A model generated the notes under the pieces. That model did not search any database, was not told the DNA's origin, and worked only from the letters and a program-made list of their open reading frames with translations. The translations under genes and the position numbers were made by a program. Of a DNA stretch of 64,000 bases, positions 1 through 8,260 are shown in pieces; position 1 is the first letter of the stretch, and each line of letters begins with the position of its first letter. The stretch covers positions 1,818,001 to 1,882,000 of the forward strand of contig NZ_QKWY01000001.1 in NCBI RefSeq assembly GCF_003248355.1, in the 5' to 3' direction. Source of the stretch: Streptomyces sp. AC1-42W (GTDB lineage Bacteria; Actinomycetota; Actinomycetes; Streptomycetales; Streptomycetaceae).

Positions 1-504
1 CAGCGCCAGGATCACGTCCGCGCCCGCGCCCAGCGTGGCCCAGCCGCCCCCGGTCGTCGGGTCGCGCAGGACGGCGAGCTGCGCCGGGCCGGCCGCCCGC
101 AGCCGGGCCGAGGCGCGGGCCACCCGCTGGAGCTGGGTCAGCGCGATCATGCCCTCCTGCATCCGGCTGCCGCCCGTGGCGATGAGCGAGACGAGCGGCA
201 GCCGCCGGGTCAGGGCCTCCTCGTACGCCGCCACCAGCCGGTCGCCGGTGCGCTGCCCCAGCGAGCCGCCCAGGAAGCCGAACTCGAAGGAGAGCAGGAC
301 ACAGGGGTGCCCGCCGACCTCGGCGGTGCCGTGCACGACGGACTCCCGCTCGCCGGTACGGGCGGTGGCGCGCGCCCGGGACTCCGCGTAGCCGGTCCAG
401 CCGAGCGGGCCGTCGCCGGTGGTGTCGCCGGCCGGGGCGGGCAGCTCGGTGAAGTCGGCGGTGAGCGCGGCGATCGCCTCGCGTGCCGTCAGCCGCTCAG
501 CCAT
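1..504 (-). CDS. Biotin-dependent carboxyltransferase-like protein, partial at left edge
   Basis: Reads leftward from ATG at 504 and runs off the window, so only about 168 N-terminal codons are visible. The visible part resembles the acyl-CoA carboxylase carboxyltransferase family (AccA/AccD, crotonase-like fold), which moves CO2 from carboxybiotin to an acyl-CoA. Glycine-rich segments ATGGSRMQEG (residues 109-118) and TTGGGWATLGAGADV (150-164) are the kind of loops that bind CoA in this fold. The ATG overlaps the last codons of matB by 8 bases, so translation is probably coupled. Context therefore suggests a role in malonyl-CoA supply. Substrate (acetyl, propionyl or other) cannot be decided from this half. 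Confidence 0.75.
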   Translation of the reverse strand, partial: MAERLTAREAIAALTADFTELPAPAGDTTGDGPLGWTGYAESRARATARTGERESVVHGTAEVGGHPCVLLSFEFGFLGGSLGQRTGDRLVAAYEEALTRRLPLVSLIATGGSRMQEGMIALTQLQRVARASARLRAAGPAQLAVLRDPTTGGGWATLGAGADVILAL

Positions 505-1960
505 GGAGGGCCCGCTTCATGATCTTCCCCAGGTCGTTGCGGGGGAGCGCGTCCAGGTAGCGGACGGTGCGCGGGCGCTTGTGCGGGGCCAGCTGGGCCG
601 CGACATGGTCCGCCAGCTCGTCGGCGGAGGGCGGGGCGGCGGGGTCGGCCGGAACCACCCAGGCCGTGATGCGCTCGCCGAGATCCGGGTCGGGTTCCCC
701 GGTGACCGCCGCCTCGCGCACCCCGGGGTGGTCGAGCAGCGCGTTCTCGATCTCACCGGCGCCGATCTTGAAGCCGCCGCTCTTGATCAGGTCCGTGGCC
801 TTGCGGCCGACGATGCGCACATAGCCGTCCGGGTCGAGGACCGCCATGTCGCCGGTGCGGAACCAGCCGTCGGCGGTGAGCGCGGCGGCCGTCGCGTCGG
901 GCCGGTTCAGATAGCCGGTGAACAGGTTCGGGCCGCGCACCTGGATCTCGCCGATGGCGTCCGGGTCGGCGAGCGGGCCGCCGTCCTCCTCCACCAGACG
1001 CAGCTCCACCCCGCGCAGCGGCGGGCCGACCGTGCCGGGACGCGGCACCCCGTCGGCCCGCATGCCCGTGTTCATCAGGGTCTCCGTCATGCCGTACCGC
1101 TCGATGACCCGGCGGCCGGTCGCCGCGGCGATGCGCTCGTGGTCGTGGACGGGCAGCGCGGCCGAACCGGAGACGAGCAGCCGGGCGCCCGCGAGCGCCT
1201 TCGCCAGACCGGCGGCGGACTCCCGCGGACCGGCCAGCGCCTCAGCGAGCCGGTGGTACATGGTCGGTACGCCGAACAGCATCGTGCCGCCCGAGGCCAG
1301 CTCACGGGCCACGCCCTCCGGCGAGAACCGGCCCAGGTGGCGCACCGAGCCGCCCCGGCGCAGGGGACCCAGCACGCCCAGGATCAGCCCGTGCACGTGG
1401 AACAGCGGCAGTGCCTGGACGAGGACGTCGTCGGCGGTCCACTCCCAGGCGTCCTCCAGCGCGTCCAGCGAGGCGGCGAGCGCCCGGCGGGGCAGCACGG
1501 CGCCCTTCGGCGGGCCGGTCGTGCCCGAGGTGTAGACGACGAGGGCGGCGGACTCCGGGTCCGGCTCGGGGAGCGCGGCCGGGGCGGGGCCGCCCTGCGG
1601 CACGGTGGGGACGTCCAGACGCTCCAGGCCGGCCAGCGCGGGCGGCAACTCGTCGCCGGGGGCGGCCAGGACCAGGGCGGGGGCGCTGTCCGTGACGATG
1701 TGTGCCAGCTCCCGCCCGCCCGTCCTCGGGTTCAGCGGGACGGCCGGGACCCCGGCCCGGAGGGCTGCCACCACCGCGACGACGGTGTGGGCGGTCGGTG
1801 TGGCCCAGACGGCCACCCGGACCGCGCCGGCCAGCCGGGCCGCGAGACCGGCCGTGACCTCGGCGAGGGCGGAGTAGGTGAGGCTGACGTCGTCGAACCG
1901 GACGGCTTCGCGGGCGGCCGCCGGACCGGTCGCGTCCTGGAGTGCGGGCAGAAGTGGCAT
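497..1960 (-). CDS. matB: Malonyl-CoA synthetase (malonate-CoA ligase)
   Basis: A 487-residue member of the ANL adenylate-forming superfamily that joins malonate and CoA using ATP to give malonyl-CoA in the cytoplasm. Motifs visible in order: P-loop YTSGTTGPPKG, RYGMTETL with the aromatic/acidic ATP contacts, the hinge region GRKATDLIKSGG, and a C-terminal GKIMKRAL holding the adenylation lysine. The sequence closely matches what I recall of Streptomyces coelicolor MatB along its whole length, including the VRHLGRF and LMNTGMRADG segments. ATG at 1960 is chosen over an in-frame start at 1972 because it aligns with that protein and keeps AGGG just upstream. Its stop overlaps the carboxyltransferase start. 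An IS982-family element sits 13 bases upstream, so the native promoter is probably displaced. Confidence 0.92.
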   Translation of the reverse strand: MPLLPALQDATGPAAAREAVRFDDVSLTYSALAEVTAGLAARLAGAVRVAVWATPTAHTVVAVVAALRAGVPAVPLNPRTGGRELAHIVTDSAPALVLAAPGDELPPALAGLERLDVPTVPQGGPAPAALPEPDPESAALVVYTSGTTGPPKGAVLPRRALAASLDALEDAWEWTADDVLVQALPLFHVHGLILGVLGPLRRGGSVRHLGRFSPEGVARELASGGTMLFGVPTMYHRLAEALAGPRESAAGLAKALAGARLLVSGSAALPVHDHERIAAATGRRVIERYGMTETLMNTGMRADGVPRPGTVGPPLRGVELRLVEEDGGPLADPDAIGEIQVRGPNLFTGYLNRPDATAAALTADGWFRTGDMAVLDPDGYVRIVGRKATDLIKSGGFKIGAGEIENALLDHPGVREAAVTGEPDPDLGERITAWVVPADPAAPPSADELADHVAAQLAPHKRPRTVRYLDALPRNDLGKIMKRALHG

Positions 1961-1973
1961 CACCCTGCGCACC

Positions 1974-2960
1974 CTAGACGAGTAGTTCCGAATGTTGATG
2001 GTCCGCCCGGAGACATGGCGAGGGCGCCCAAGATCGTTTTGTGACGAACGAAGACTTGGACGCCCTCATCACCGGACTGTACGTGAAGATCGACGACGAG
2101 ATCGGAGGGGCCCGATGCCTGGGCAGGCCACCGCAGTTGAGTGATTCCGAGCTGGTCTGTCTGGCCGTCGCGCAGTCCCTGCTGGGCTTCGCCTCGGAAG
2201 CCCGCTGGCTGCGTTTCGCTCACGGCAACCTGAGTGCGATGTTCCCGTACCTGCCCAAGCGGCCGGGATACAACAAGCGGCTGCGTGCGGCGCTGCCGCT
2301 GGTGAAGAAGGCAATACGGATGCTCGCGGTGGACACGGACTTCTGGTTCGACAACCAGTGGATCGTGGACTCCACGCCCGTGCCGTGCGGCATGTCCCGC
2401 CCGACGGTGAAGCGGTCGGACATGGCCGGCTGGGCCGGATACGGGTACTGCGCTTCGCACTCCCGCTTCTACTGGGGCCTGCGGCTCTTCCTGGTCTGCA
2501 CGCCGACCGGCATGCCCATCACCTGGGCCCTGGCCAGCCCGAAGATCGACGAACGCGAGGTCCTGGCCGCGATGCTGGACCGCGAACCAGACCTGACCGC
2601 CGACCGGCCCGGTCTGCTCGTCATCGCGGACAAGGGCTTCGCCTCCAAGGAGTTCGAGACCGATCTCGCCTTCCGCGGCGCCCAGTTGCTCCGCCCGTCG
2701 TTCAAGCGGGAGAAGCGCCGCAAGGGCGAGTCGCTGCTCAAGTCGGTGCGGCAGCTGATCGAGTCGGTCAACGACACCTTGAAAGGCCAGCTCGACCTGG
2801 AGCAGCACGGCGGACGCACCTTCGAGGGCGTCGCCGTCCGTGTCGCCCAGCGCATCCTCGCGATGGCCGCCGCGATCTGGCACAACCACAAGACCGGAGC
2901 CCCGGTCCTGCGGTCGCTGACCGCATTCGATCACTGAACACATCGGAACTACTCGTCTAG
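1974..2960 (+). mobile_element. IS982-family insertion sequence with flanking CTAG
   Basis: The element proper is 1978-2956 (979 bp, normal for IS982). Its ends are inverted copies of ACGAGTAGTTCCGA (1978-1991 and the complement at 2943-2956), 14 bases without mismatch. CTAG lies directly outside both ends (1974-1977 and 2957-2960); this is either a 4-base target duplication or, because CTAG is its own complement, an extension of the inverted repeat. One complete transposase gene occupies the interior. The left end lies 13 bases upstream of the matB start codon. Confidence 0.88.
2041..2937 (+). CDS. IS982-family transposase
   Basis: A 298-residue DDE transposase starting at GTG 2041 and filling almost the whole element. 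Family features: the N-terminal SDSELVCLAVAQSLLGF-type segment, WIVDSTPVPCG with the first catalytic aspartate, KRSDMAGWAGYGYCASHSR, ITWALASPKIDEREVL, VIADKGFASKEF with a second acidic residue, and a C-terminal ESVNDTLKGQLDLEQHGGRT with the glutamate region. Length is typical and no stop or frameshift is seen, so the copy looks intact and potentially active. It is transcribed away from matB. No clear Shine-Dalgarno sequence is seen before the GTG. Confidence 0.93.
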   Translation: MTNEDLDALITGLYVKIDDEIGGARCLGRPPQLSDSELVCLAVAQSLLGFASEARWLRFAHGNLSAMFPYLPKRPGYNKRLRAALPLVKKAIRMLAVDTDFWFDNQWIVDSTPVPCGMSRPTVKRSDMAGWAGYGYCASHSRFYWGLRLFLVCTPTGMPITWALASPKIDEREVLAAMLDREPDLTADRPGLLVIADKGFASKEFETDLAFRGAQLLRPSFKREKRRKGESLLKSVRQLIESVNDTLKGQLDLEQHGGRTFEGVAVRVAQRILAMAAAIWHNHKTGAPVLRSLTAFDH

Positions 2961-3036
2961 AGCGATCGGATGCCCCCGGCCCTCGAAAGCGCCTCGAATG
3001 AGGCCCACGCCTCACCCCCGCGCACATCTCGCCCCG

Positions 3037-4242
3037 TCATCCGTCCCGCCGTACCGTGCGCATGCGGCCGAAGGCGTACACACAGCCCGCAAGGGCCAGG
3101 TCGGACAGCAGCATGAAGCCGATCGAGTACGAGTCCTTCGCGCTGTAGATCGCGCCCATCACCAGCGGCGGAACGAACCCGCCCAGACCGCCCATCGCGC
3201 CGACGATCCCGGTCACACTGCCCACCTTCGCCTGCGGGGTGACCTGCGAGACCAGGGCGAAGACGCTGCCGCTCGCCATGCCCAGGCCCGCCGCCATCAC
3301 CAGCAGCGCCACCGTGCCCGTCGGGTCCAGCCTCGGGTCGAACGCCTGGACGATGGCCATCAGGGCGGCCACCCCGAGCGCCACCGAGGTCACCACCGCC
3401 GGGTGCAGCCGGTCGGACAGCCAGCCGCCGAACGGCCGGAAGACGACCGTCACCAGGGCGAACCCGGCCGCCTTGGTACCGGCGTCGGTCGGCGTCAGCT
3501 CGTACCACGTCTTCAGATACGTCGGCAGGTACACCCCGAACGCGACGATCCCGCCGAAGCCGATCGCGTACAGCGCCGACAGTTCCCAGGTCACCCGCAG
3601 CCGGCCCGCCGACCCCAGCCGGTGCCCCAGCGAGTCGGTGGGCACCTGCCGGTCCGGGTGGTCGTTGATGAGCACCGCCGAGAGCGCCGCGTACACCACC
3701 AGGGCCCCGGCGACCACGAGGAAGGGCAGGTTGTCGCCGTGCTTCGCGATGCGCGGGGTGAAGTAGCCCGACAGCGCGACGCCGCCCATGCCCATGCCGA
3801 AGACACCGAGCGCGAGGCCGCGTTTGGCGGGCGGGAACCACGAGTTGACCAGCGGAATGCCGATCGCGAACGTCGTACCGCCGATACCCAGCAGAAAGCC
3901 CACGGCGAGCATCGCGCCGTACGAGTTCTTCGCCGGGATCAGCAGCAGCACCGGCAGGATCGTCAGCGCCGAGGTGAGCGGGAACATCAGCCGCGCCCCG
4001 TACCTGTCGGTCAGCGCGCCCACCGGGATACGGCCCAGCGAACCCACCAGCACGGGCACGGCGACCAGCAGGGACTGCTGGAAGGAGTCCAGATCGAGCC
4101 GGTCCTTGTACTCCCCCGACATCGGCGCGATCAGGTTCCAGGCCCAGAACGTGAGCGTGAATCCGACGGTGGCCATGATCAGGTTGCGATAGGCGGCGGA
4201 GGAGCCCGCGCGCGGGGGTGACTGCTTCACGGCTGTGTCCAC
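3037..4242 (-). CDS. MFS transporter of the nitrate/nitrite porter (NarK/NNP) type
   Basis: A roughly 401-residue polytopic membrane protein with about twelve hydrophobic helices. Segments such as TFWAWNLIAPMSG in helix 1, GSLGRIPVGALTDRYGAR after helix 2 (the MFS motif A region), and GIGGTTFAIGIPLVNSWFP resemble the NNP branch that carries nitrate and nitrite. It lacks an obvious partner nitrate reductase gene nearby. The start is uncertain: GTG 4242 and GTG 4230 are both in frame and neither has a good Shine-Dalgarno; I use 4242. It is divergent from an Lrp-type regulator whose gene starts 105 bases away, which may control it. Substrate is inferred from family only. Confidence 0.8.
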   Translation of the reverse strand: MDTAVKQSPPRAGSSAAYRNLIMATVGFTLTFWAWNLIAPMSGEYKDRLDLDSFQQSLLVAVPVLVGSLGRIPVGALTDRYGARLMFPLTSALTILPVLLLIPAKNSYGAMLAVGFLLGIGGTTFAIGIPLVNSWFPPAKRGLALGVFGMGMGGVALSGYFTPRIAKHGDNLPFLVVAGALVVYAALSAVLINDHPDRQVPTDSLGHRLGSAGRLRVTWELSALYAIGFGGIVAFGVYLPTYLKTWYELTPTDAGTKAAGFALVTVVFRPFGGWLSDRLHPAVVTSVALGVAALMAIVQAFDPRLDPTGTVALLVMAAGLGMASGSVFALVSQVTPQAKVGSVTGIVGAMGGLGGFVPPLVMGAIYSAKDSYSIGFMLLSDLALAGCVYAFGRMRTVRRDG

Positions 4243-4347
4243 ACAGCCAGTCAAGGCGGGACACCGGCGGTGAGCGCGTCGGCCTGAGCCGTGCGGGGGA
4301 CACCTCCCCGATCCCCGCATACGCGCCGAAGCTGCGACAATTGGTCC

Positions 4348-4779
4348 ATGGATCGTCTGGACAGGGAAATCCTCGGCGTCCTCCAGGAGGATGCCCGGAT
4401 CTCGTACCGCGACTTGGGCGTACGGGTCGGGCTCAGCGCCAACGCGGCGGCCGACCGGGTCAGACGGCTGCGCAAGGACGGCGTGATCCGCGGCTTCACC
4501 GTGATCATCGACCCGGCCGCCGACACCCGCACCGGGCTCGTCGTCTTCATCGACGTCACCCTGCGCATCGACACCACCAACGAGACCTTCGAACGGGCGG
4601 TGCTGGCCCTGCCCGGCATCACCGAAGTGGTGCACGTGACCGGCGGACACGACTACCTGGTACGCGCCACCGCGGCCGACACCGCGGCGCTCGACACCCT
4701 CCTGCGCCGCCTCAAGCGCGAGGCGGGCGTCGCCCACTCGAACACCCGCGTGGCGCTCCGGGCCGCCCCCGGACAGTGA
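4348..4779 (+). CDS. Lrp/AsnC-family transcriptional regulator
   Basis: A 143-residue protein with the usual two-part build: an N-terminal winged helix-turn-helix (MDRLDREILGVLQEDARIS..., about residues 1-60, including DLGVRVGLSANAAADRVRRL) and a C-terminal RAM ligand-binding domain ending in a VVHVTGGHDYLVRA strand. Such regulators bind amino acids or related small molecules and act as octamers. ATG 4348 gives the canonical length and N-terminus. Divergent orientation to the NNP transporter suggests local control of that gene, but no operator is obvious by eye. Its 3' end converges on the sensor kinase gene with 9 bases between stops. Confidence 0.88.
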   Translation: MDRLDREILGVLQEDARISYRDLGVRVGLSANAAADRVRRLRKDGVIRGFTVIIDPAADTRTGLVVFIDVTLRIDTTNETFERAVLALPGITEVVHVTGGHDYLVRATAADTAALDTLLRRLKREAGVAHSNTRVALRAAPGQ

Positions 4780-4788
4780 CCGCGCCGC

Positions 4789-6372
4789 TCACAGCGGCGC
4801 CTCCCGGACCACCGCGGGCGCCCGCGACCCGTCCGGCTCCCGCCCGTCGTCCGCGACCGTGAGCCGGACCGCGCCCCGCCCGTCCGGCAGCGTCGCCGTC
4901 GCGTCCACCACCACCTCGATCGCCGACACCCCGGCCCGCCGGTGCGCCGCCGCGAGCGCGCCCCGCAGCGCCGCGAGCAGCCGCTTGCCGACCGGCTCCG
5001 GCACCAGCGCGTCCACCGCCCCCGCGAACCGCACCGACGGCCGGAAACCGAGCAGCGCCGCCGCGCCCCCGGTCTCCCGCAGCACCTGACCCCGGAAGGT
5101 GGCGGGGGCGTCGGCGGGCGGCTGCTGGAGCGCGAAGATGGCCGTCCGCACCTCCTGGATCGTCGAGTCCAGCTCGTCGACGGCCCGGCCGAGCAGCTCG
5201 GCCGTCTCCCCGGCCCCGGCCCTGCGGCGCGTGGACTCCAGCATCATCTCGGTGGCGAACAGCCGCTGGACGACCAGGTCGTGCAGGTCCCGCGCGATCC
5301 GGTCGCGGTCCTCGTACACCGCCAGCCGCTCCCGGTCCTGCTGCGAGTCGGCGAGCACCAGGGCCAGCGCCGCCTGCGAGGCGAACTGCGCGGCCAGCAG
5401 CCGCTCCATGTCGCTGTACGGGCGGGCGCCGCGCCGCCGGGGCAGCGCGAGCGTGCCGATGAGCCGGCCCCCGCTCTGCAGCGGCAGCATCATGCTCGGG
5501 CCGAACCGCGACCGCACCGGTGTGGTCATCCGGGGATCGGTCGCCGAGTCCTCGATGAAGACGGCCTCGCCGCCCAGCAGCTGTTCCAGGACGGGCGAGC
5601 CCGGCGCGATCGCCGTGCCCACCAGGCCGGCCGGGTCCTCCCGGGTGGCGGCGACGACGATCTCCATCCCGCCGTCCTCGGTGGGCTGCAGGATCACCCC
5701 GGCCGCGGCGTCGCTGAGGATGCGGGCCCGCTCGGCGACCGCGGTCAGCGCGTCGGACAGGTTCTCCCCGGTGAGCAGGGTGTTGGTGACGGCCGCCGCG
5801 CCCTCGATCCAGCGCTCCCGCCGGCGGGCGTTCTCGTAGAGGCGGGCGTTGCCGATGGCGATGCCGGCCTGCGCGGCCAGGACCTTCAGCAGTCCGGCGT
5901 CGGTCTCCGTGAAGTGCCCGGTGTCCTTCTCGGCCAGATAGATGTTGCCGAACACCTCGTGGTGGACCCGGATCGGGGCGCCGAGGAACGAGCGCATCGG
6001 CGGATGGCCGGCGGGCAGGCCGGTGGAGCGCGGATCGGCGGTCAGGTCGTCGGAGCGCAGCGGCTCCGCGGCGTCCGTGAGCGCGCCCAGCAGTCCGGTG
6101 TGCCCGTCCGGGAAGTCACCGACCGCCGCCTGCTCCTCCTCGCTCATCCCGCAGACGTACAGCTCGCGGATCGTGCCCCGGCCGGGGTCGAGGACGCCCA
6201 GCGCCCCGTAGCGGGCCTCGGTCAGGGCGGTCGCGGTGTCGATGATCTGCTGGAGCGTGGCCCGCAGTTCGAGGTCCGAGCCGACGCTCAGCACCGCCTC
6301 CAGGAGCCGGGGGAGCAGCGGCGAGCGGGGCAGGCCGGGCTCCTGCGGCACCCCGGGCGGCCGGTCCGTCAC
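4789..6372 (-). CDS. GAF-domain sensor histidine kinase with degenerate ATPase domain
   Basis: A 527-residue DevS/DosS-like cytoplasmic sensor: two GAF domains (about residues 20-180 and 195-345), then a HisKA_3 dimerisation and phosphorylation segment with YEDRDRIARDLHD, the histidine being the expected phosphoacceptor. The C-terminal HATPase part is unusual. Where the family has an N box (N..RHA) this protein reads RGALAAAHRRAG, without the asparagine, and after VADDGRE it ends quickly with no G1/G2 glycine boxes. ATP binding by this chain is therefore doubtful. GTG 6372 has GGGAG upstream. It follows mbl by 21 bases, so the two are probably one transcript. No response regulator gene is adjacent. 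Confidence 0.85.
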   Translation of the reverse strand: MTDRPPGVPQEPGLPRSPLLPRLLEAVLSVGSDLELRATLQQIIDTATALTEARYGALGVLDPGRGTIRELYVCGMSEEEQAAVGDFPDGHTGLLGALTDAAEPLRSDDLTADPRSTGLPAGHPPMRSFLGAPIRVHHEVFGNIYLAEKDTGHFTETDAGLLKVLAAQAGIAIGNARLYENARRRERWIEGAAAVTNTLLTGENLSDALTAVAERARILSDAAAGVILQPTEDGGMEIVVAATREDPAGLVGTAIAPGSPVLEQLLGGEAVFIEDSATDPRMTTPVRSRFGPSMMLPLQSGGRLIGTLALPRRRGARPYSDMERLLAAQFASQAALALVLADSQQDRERLAVYEDRDRIARDLHDLVVQRLFATEMMLESTRRRAGAGETAELLGRAVDELDSTIQEVRTAIFALQQPPADAPATFRGQVLRETGGAAALLGFRPSVRFAGAVDALVPEPVGKRLLAALRGALAAAHRRAGVSAIEVVVDATATLPDGRGAVRLTVADDGREPDGSRAPAVVREAPL

Positions 6373-6393
6373 CGTCCGCTCCCGCCGTCCGGG

Positions 6394-7431
6394 TCAGCTC
6401 GCCAGCGGGTCGAGGACCATGGGGCTGATCTCGCCGTCCAGCATCGCGCCCAGGCCCAGGATGGAGCAGGTGTCGGGCTGTTCCGCGATGTGCACCGGCA
6501 CCCCGGTCGCCTCGCGGAGCATCTGGTCGAGGCCGGGCAGCAGGGCGCTGCCGCCGACCATCATGATCCCGCAGTCCGCGAGGTCGGCGACCAGGTCGGG
6601 CGGGCAGTTGCGCAGCACCTTGCCGACGCCGTCCAGGACCGCGGTGAGCGGGCGGTGGATCGCCTGGCGGATCGCGGCGGTGTCCACCTGGACGGTCCGG
6701 GCGAGCCCGGTGGCCACGTCCCGGCCGTGGATCTCGGTGACCGAGGGGCCCTGCGTGGTCAGCCCGTTGTCGCTGAGGGCGAGTTGGAGGGGGCGCACGG
6801 ACTGGCTCGGCAGCATCAGCTCGTGGTACTGGCGCAGATGCTGGATGACCGCGTGGTCGATCGCGTCGCCGCCGATCGGCAGCCGTACCGCCGTCACGAT
6901 CGAGCCCAGCGAGAGCACCGCGATCTGGGTCGTCGCCGCCCCGCACACCATGATCATGGTCGCGGTCGGCTGCTCGACCGGCAGCCCGCTGCCGACCGCC
7001 GCCGCGATCAGCGTGTCCACCAGCTCCACCCGGCGGGCACCGAGACCGACCAGGGTCTCCACCGACGCCCGCCGGGCCAGCGGGTCGCTGTCGTGCGGGG
7101 TGCAGGCGGCGGCGCGCAGCCAGGGCTTGCGGCGCAACTGGCGGCGCAGCTTCTCGCCGAGCAGATGACGGAGCATCCGCTGCGCCATCTCGATGTCCAC
7201 CACCGTCCCGCCGGAGACCGGACGCGCCACCCGGATGTAGTCGGGGGTGCGGCCCGTCATCTGTTCGGCCAGCGCGCCCACGGCGAGCAGGGAGCCGGTA
7301 CGGGTGTTGACGGCGGCGACGCTCGGCTCGTCCACGACGAGGCCGGGCCCCTTCACGTACACACGGGTGCGGGAGGCTCCGAGGTCCACGGCGATGTGGC
7401 AACGGCGCAACTGCTCCAGGCTGACGGTCAC
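6394..7431 (-). CDS. mbl: Actin-like MreB/Mbl family protein
   Basis: A 345-residue member of the bacterial actin family. The N-terminal phosphate loop region HIAVDLGASRTRVYVKG, the central MIMVCGAATTQIAVLSLG (phosphate 2) and C-terminal MMVGGSALLPGLDQML (adenosine motif) are all recognisable. Streptomycetes carry several MreB homologues; a role in spore-wall morphogenesis is known for MreB and Mbl in that genus. No mreC, mreD or rod genes are next to it, which fits the separate mbl locus I recall in S. coelicolor. GTG 7431 is preceded by GGAGG. Downstream by 21 bases lies the GAF kinase, an operon arrangement that links a cytoskeletal protein to a sensor. The symbol is an inference from family and context. 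Confidence 0.8.
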   Translation of the reverse strand: MTVSLEQLRRCHIAVDLGASRTRVYVKGPGLVVDEPSVAAVNTRTGSLLAVGALAEQMTGRTPDYIRVARPVSGGTVVDIEMAQRMLRHLLGEKLRRQLRRKPWLRAAACTPHDSDPLARRASVETLVGLGARRVELVDTLIAAAVGSGLPVEQPTATMIMVCGAATTQIAVLSLGSIVTAVRLPIGGDAIDHAVIQHLRQYHELMLPSQSVRPLQLALSDNGLTTQGPSVTEIHGRDVATGLARTVQVDTAAIRQAIHRPLTAVLDGVGKVLRNCPPDLVADLADCGIMMVGGSALLPGLDQMLREATGVPVHIAEQPDTCSILGLGAMLDGEISPMVLDPLAS

Positions 7432-7610
7432 GGCGGGTTCCTCCCGGAAGCGTTGAGGGGGACCGACGGGCAGCCGGCTCTCCTGAAAGCCTGCGCCGTT
7501 CGGGGAGGCGCCGCCCGCTGGGCTGAGCCGTAGGAGGGACCACCTGACGGCGTGTCGGGCGCGCCGCCGGAGGGGAGCGCCCGCGGACGTGCTCGCACCC
7601 CCGCGCCCCG

Positions 7611-7682
7611 GCCGTCAGCGGCCGCCCGGCAGCACCCTCCGCCCCGCGCCCCCGTGCCGTCAGCGGCCGCCCGGCAGCACCC
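7611..7682. repeat. 27-bp direct repeat duplicating a gene's 3' end
   Basis: The same 27 bases, beginning GCCGTCAGCGGCCGCC, occur at 7611-7637 and 7656-7682, 45 bases apart. The right copy contains the stop codon and last codons of the 7660-8232 gene; the left copy lies just downstream of that gene. It looks like a recent local duplication of the gene's tail. Confidence 0.85.
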
Positions 7683-8232
7683 GCTGGAGCAATCCCCAGG
7701 TGAACTCCGCGACATGGCCGTCCGCGCCCGAGCCGATCGCCAGCGCCCAGCGGGTCGGCGCGCTGCCCTCCATCGGGCGGGCCGGGGCGAAGGCGCGGGC
7801 CACCTCGTCCACCGTGCACGACCAGGGCACCAGGTCCTCGACCGTCCGCAGGACCGGCGCCGCCGCGCCCGGTGCCCGGACCAGCCACTCGTTCCACACC
7901 GCCCCGCCCGGTGCCACCATCACCTCGAACCGCAGCTCCGGCCAGAGCGGCACCGGCCACCGCAGCACGTCGCACTCCAGGTCGCCGATGGTCCGGCGGC
8001 CGGCCTGCTCCGGCTCACCGAGCACGGAGCGGTAGCGGCGCAGCGAGCCCCGGCCGCCCGGCGCCCGGACCATGGCCTGCCAGCGCCGGTTCGCCTCGCG
8101 CATCTCGGCGAGCGTGGCGCTCAGCTCGTGCCGGGCGTCCTCCACGAGGCCGGGCTGATGGTCGGCCATCCGGCGCAGCAGGACGAGCTGGAACTCACGG
8201 GGGCCGAAGGGGGCGGCGGAAGAAGGGCTCAT
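7660..8232 (-). CDS. Hypothetical protein, 190 residues
   Basis: I do not recognise a characterised family. ATG 8232 begins MSPSSAAPFGPREFQL; the N-terminal third is helical and charged (ARHELSATLAEMREANRRW), the rest is mixed with many tryptophans, no signal peptide and no membrane segment, so a soluble cytoplasmic protein is likely. It stands between mbl (same strand, 228 bases downstream) and a marR gene (same strand, starting 466 bases upstream). Codon use matches its GC-rich neighbours. The C-terminal codons are duplicated as a 27-bp direct repeat just beyond the stop. Confidence 0.6.
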   Translation of the reverse strand: MSPSSAAPFGPREFQLVLLRRMADHQPGLVEDARHELSATLAEMREANRRWQAMVRAPGGRGSLRRYRSVLGEPEQAGRRTIGDLECDVLRWPVPLWPELRFEVMVAPGGAVWNEWLVRAPGAAAPVLRTVEDLVPWSCTVDEVARAFAPARPMEGSAPTRWALAIGSGADGHVAEFTWGLLQRVLPGGR

Positions 8233-8260
8233 GGCCCCATCGTGCCCGGGGGCCCGCCGG

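Noticed and set aside
419..2044. Long open frame on + strand opposite matB (541 codons)
   Set aside because: It is antisense to a clear matB; composition (Arg, Gly, Gln, His) is that of a GC-rich antisense frame and no domain is seen.
4942..7533. 863-codon + strand frame opposite the GAF kinase and mbl
   Set aside because: Antisense shadow: it spans two well-supported genes, has biased Arg/Gln/His composition and no recognisable motif.
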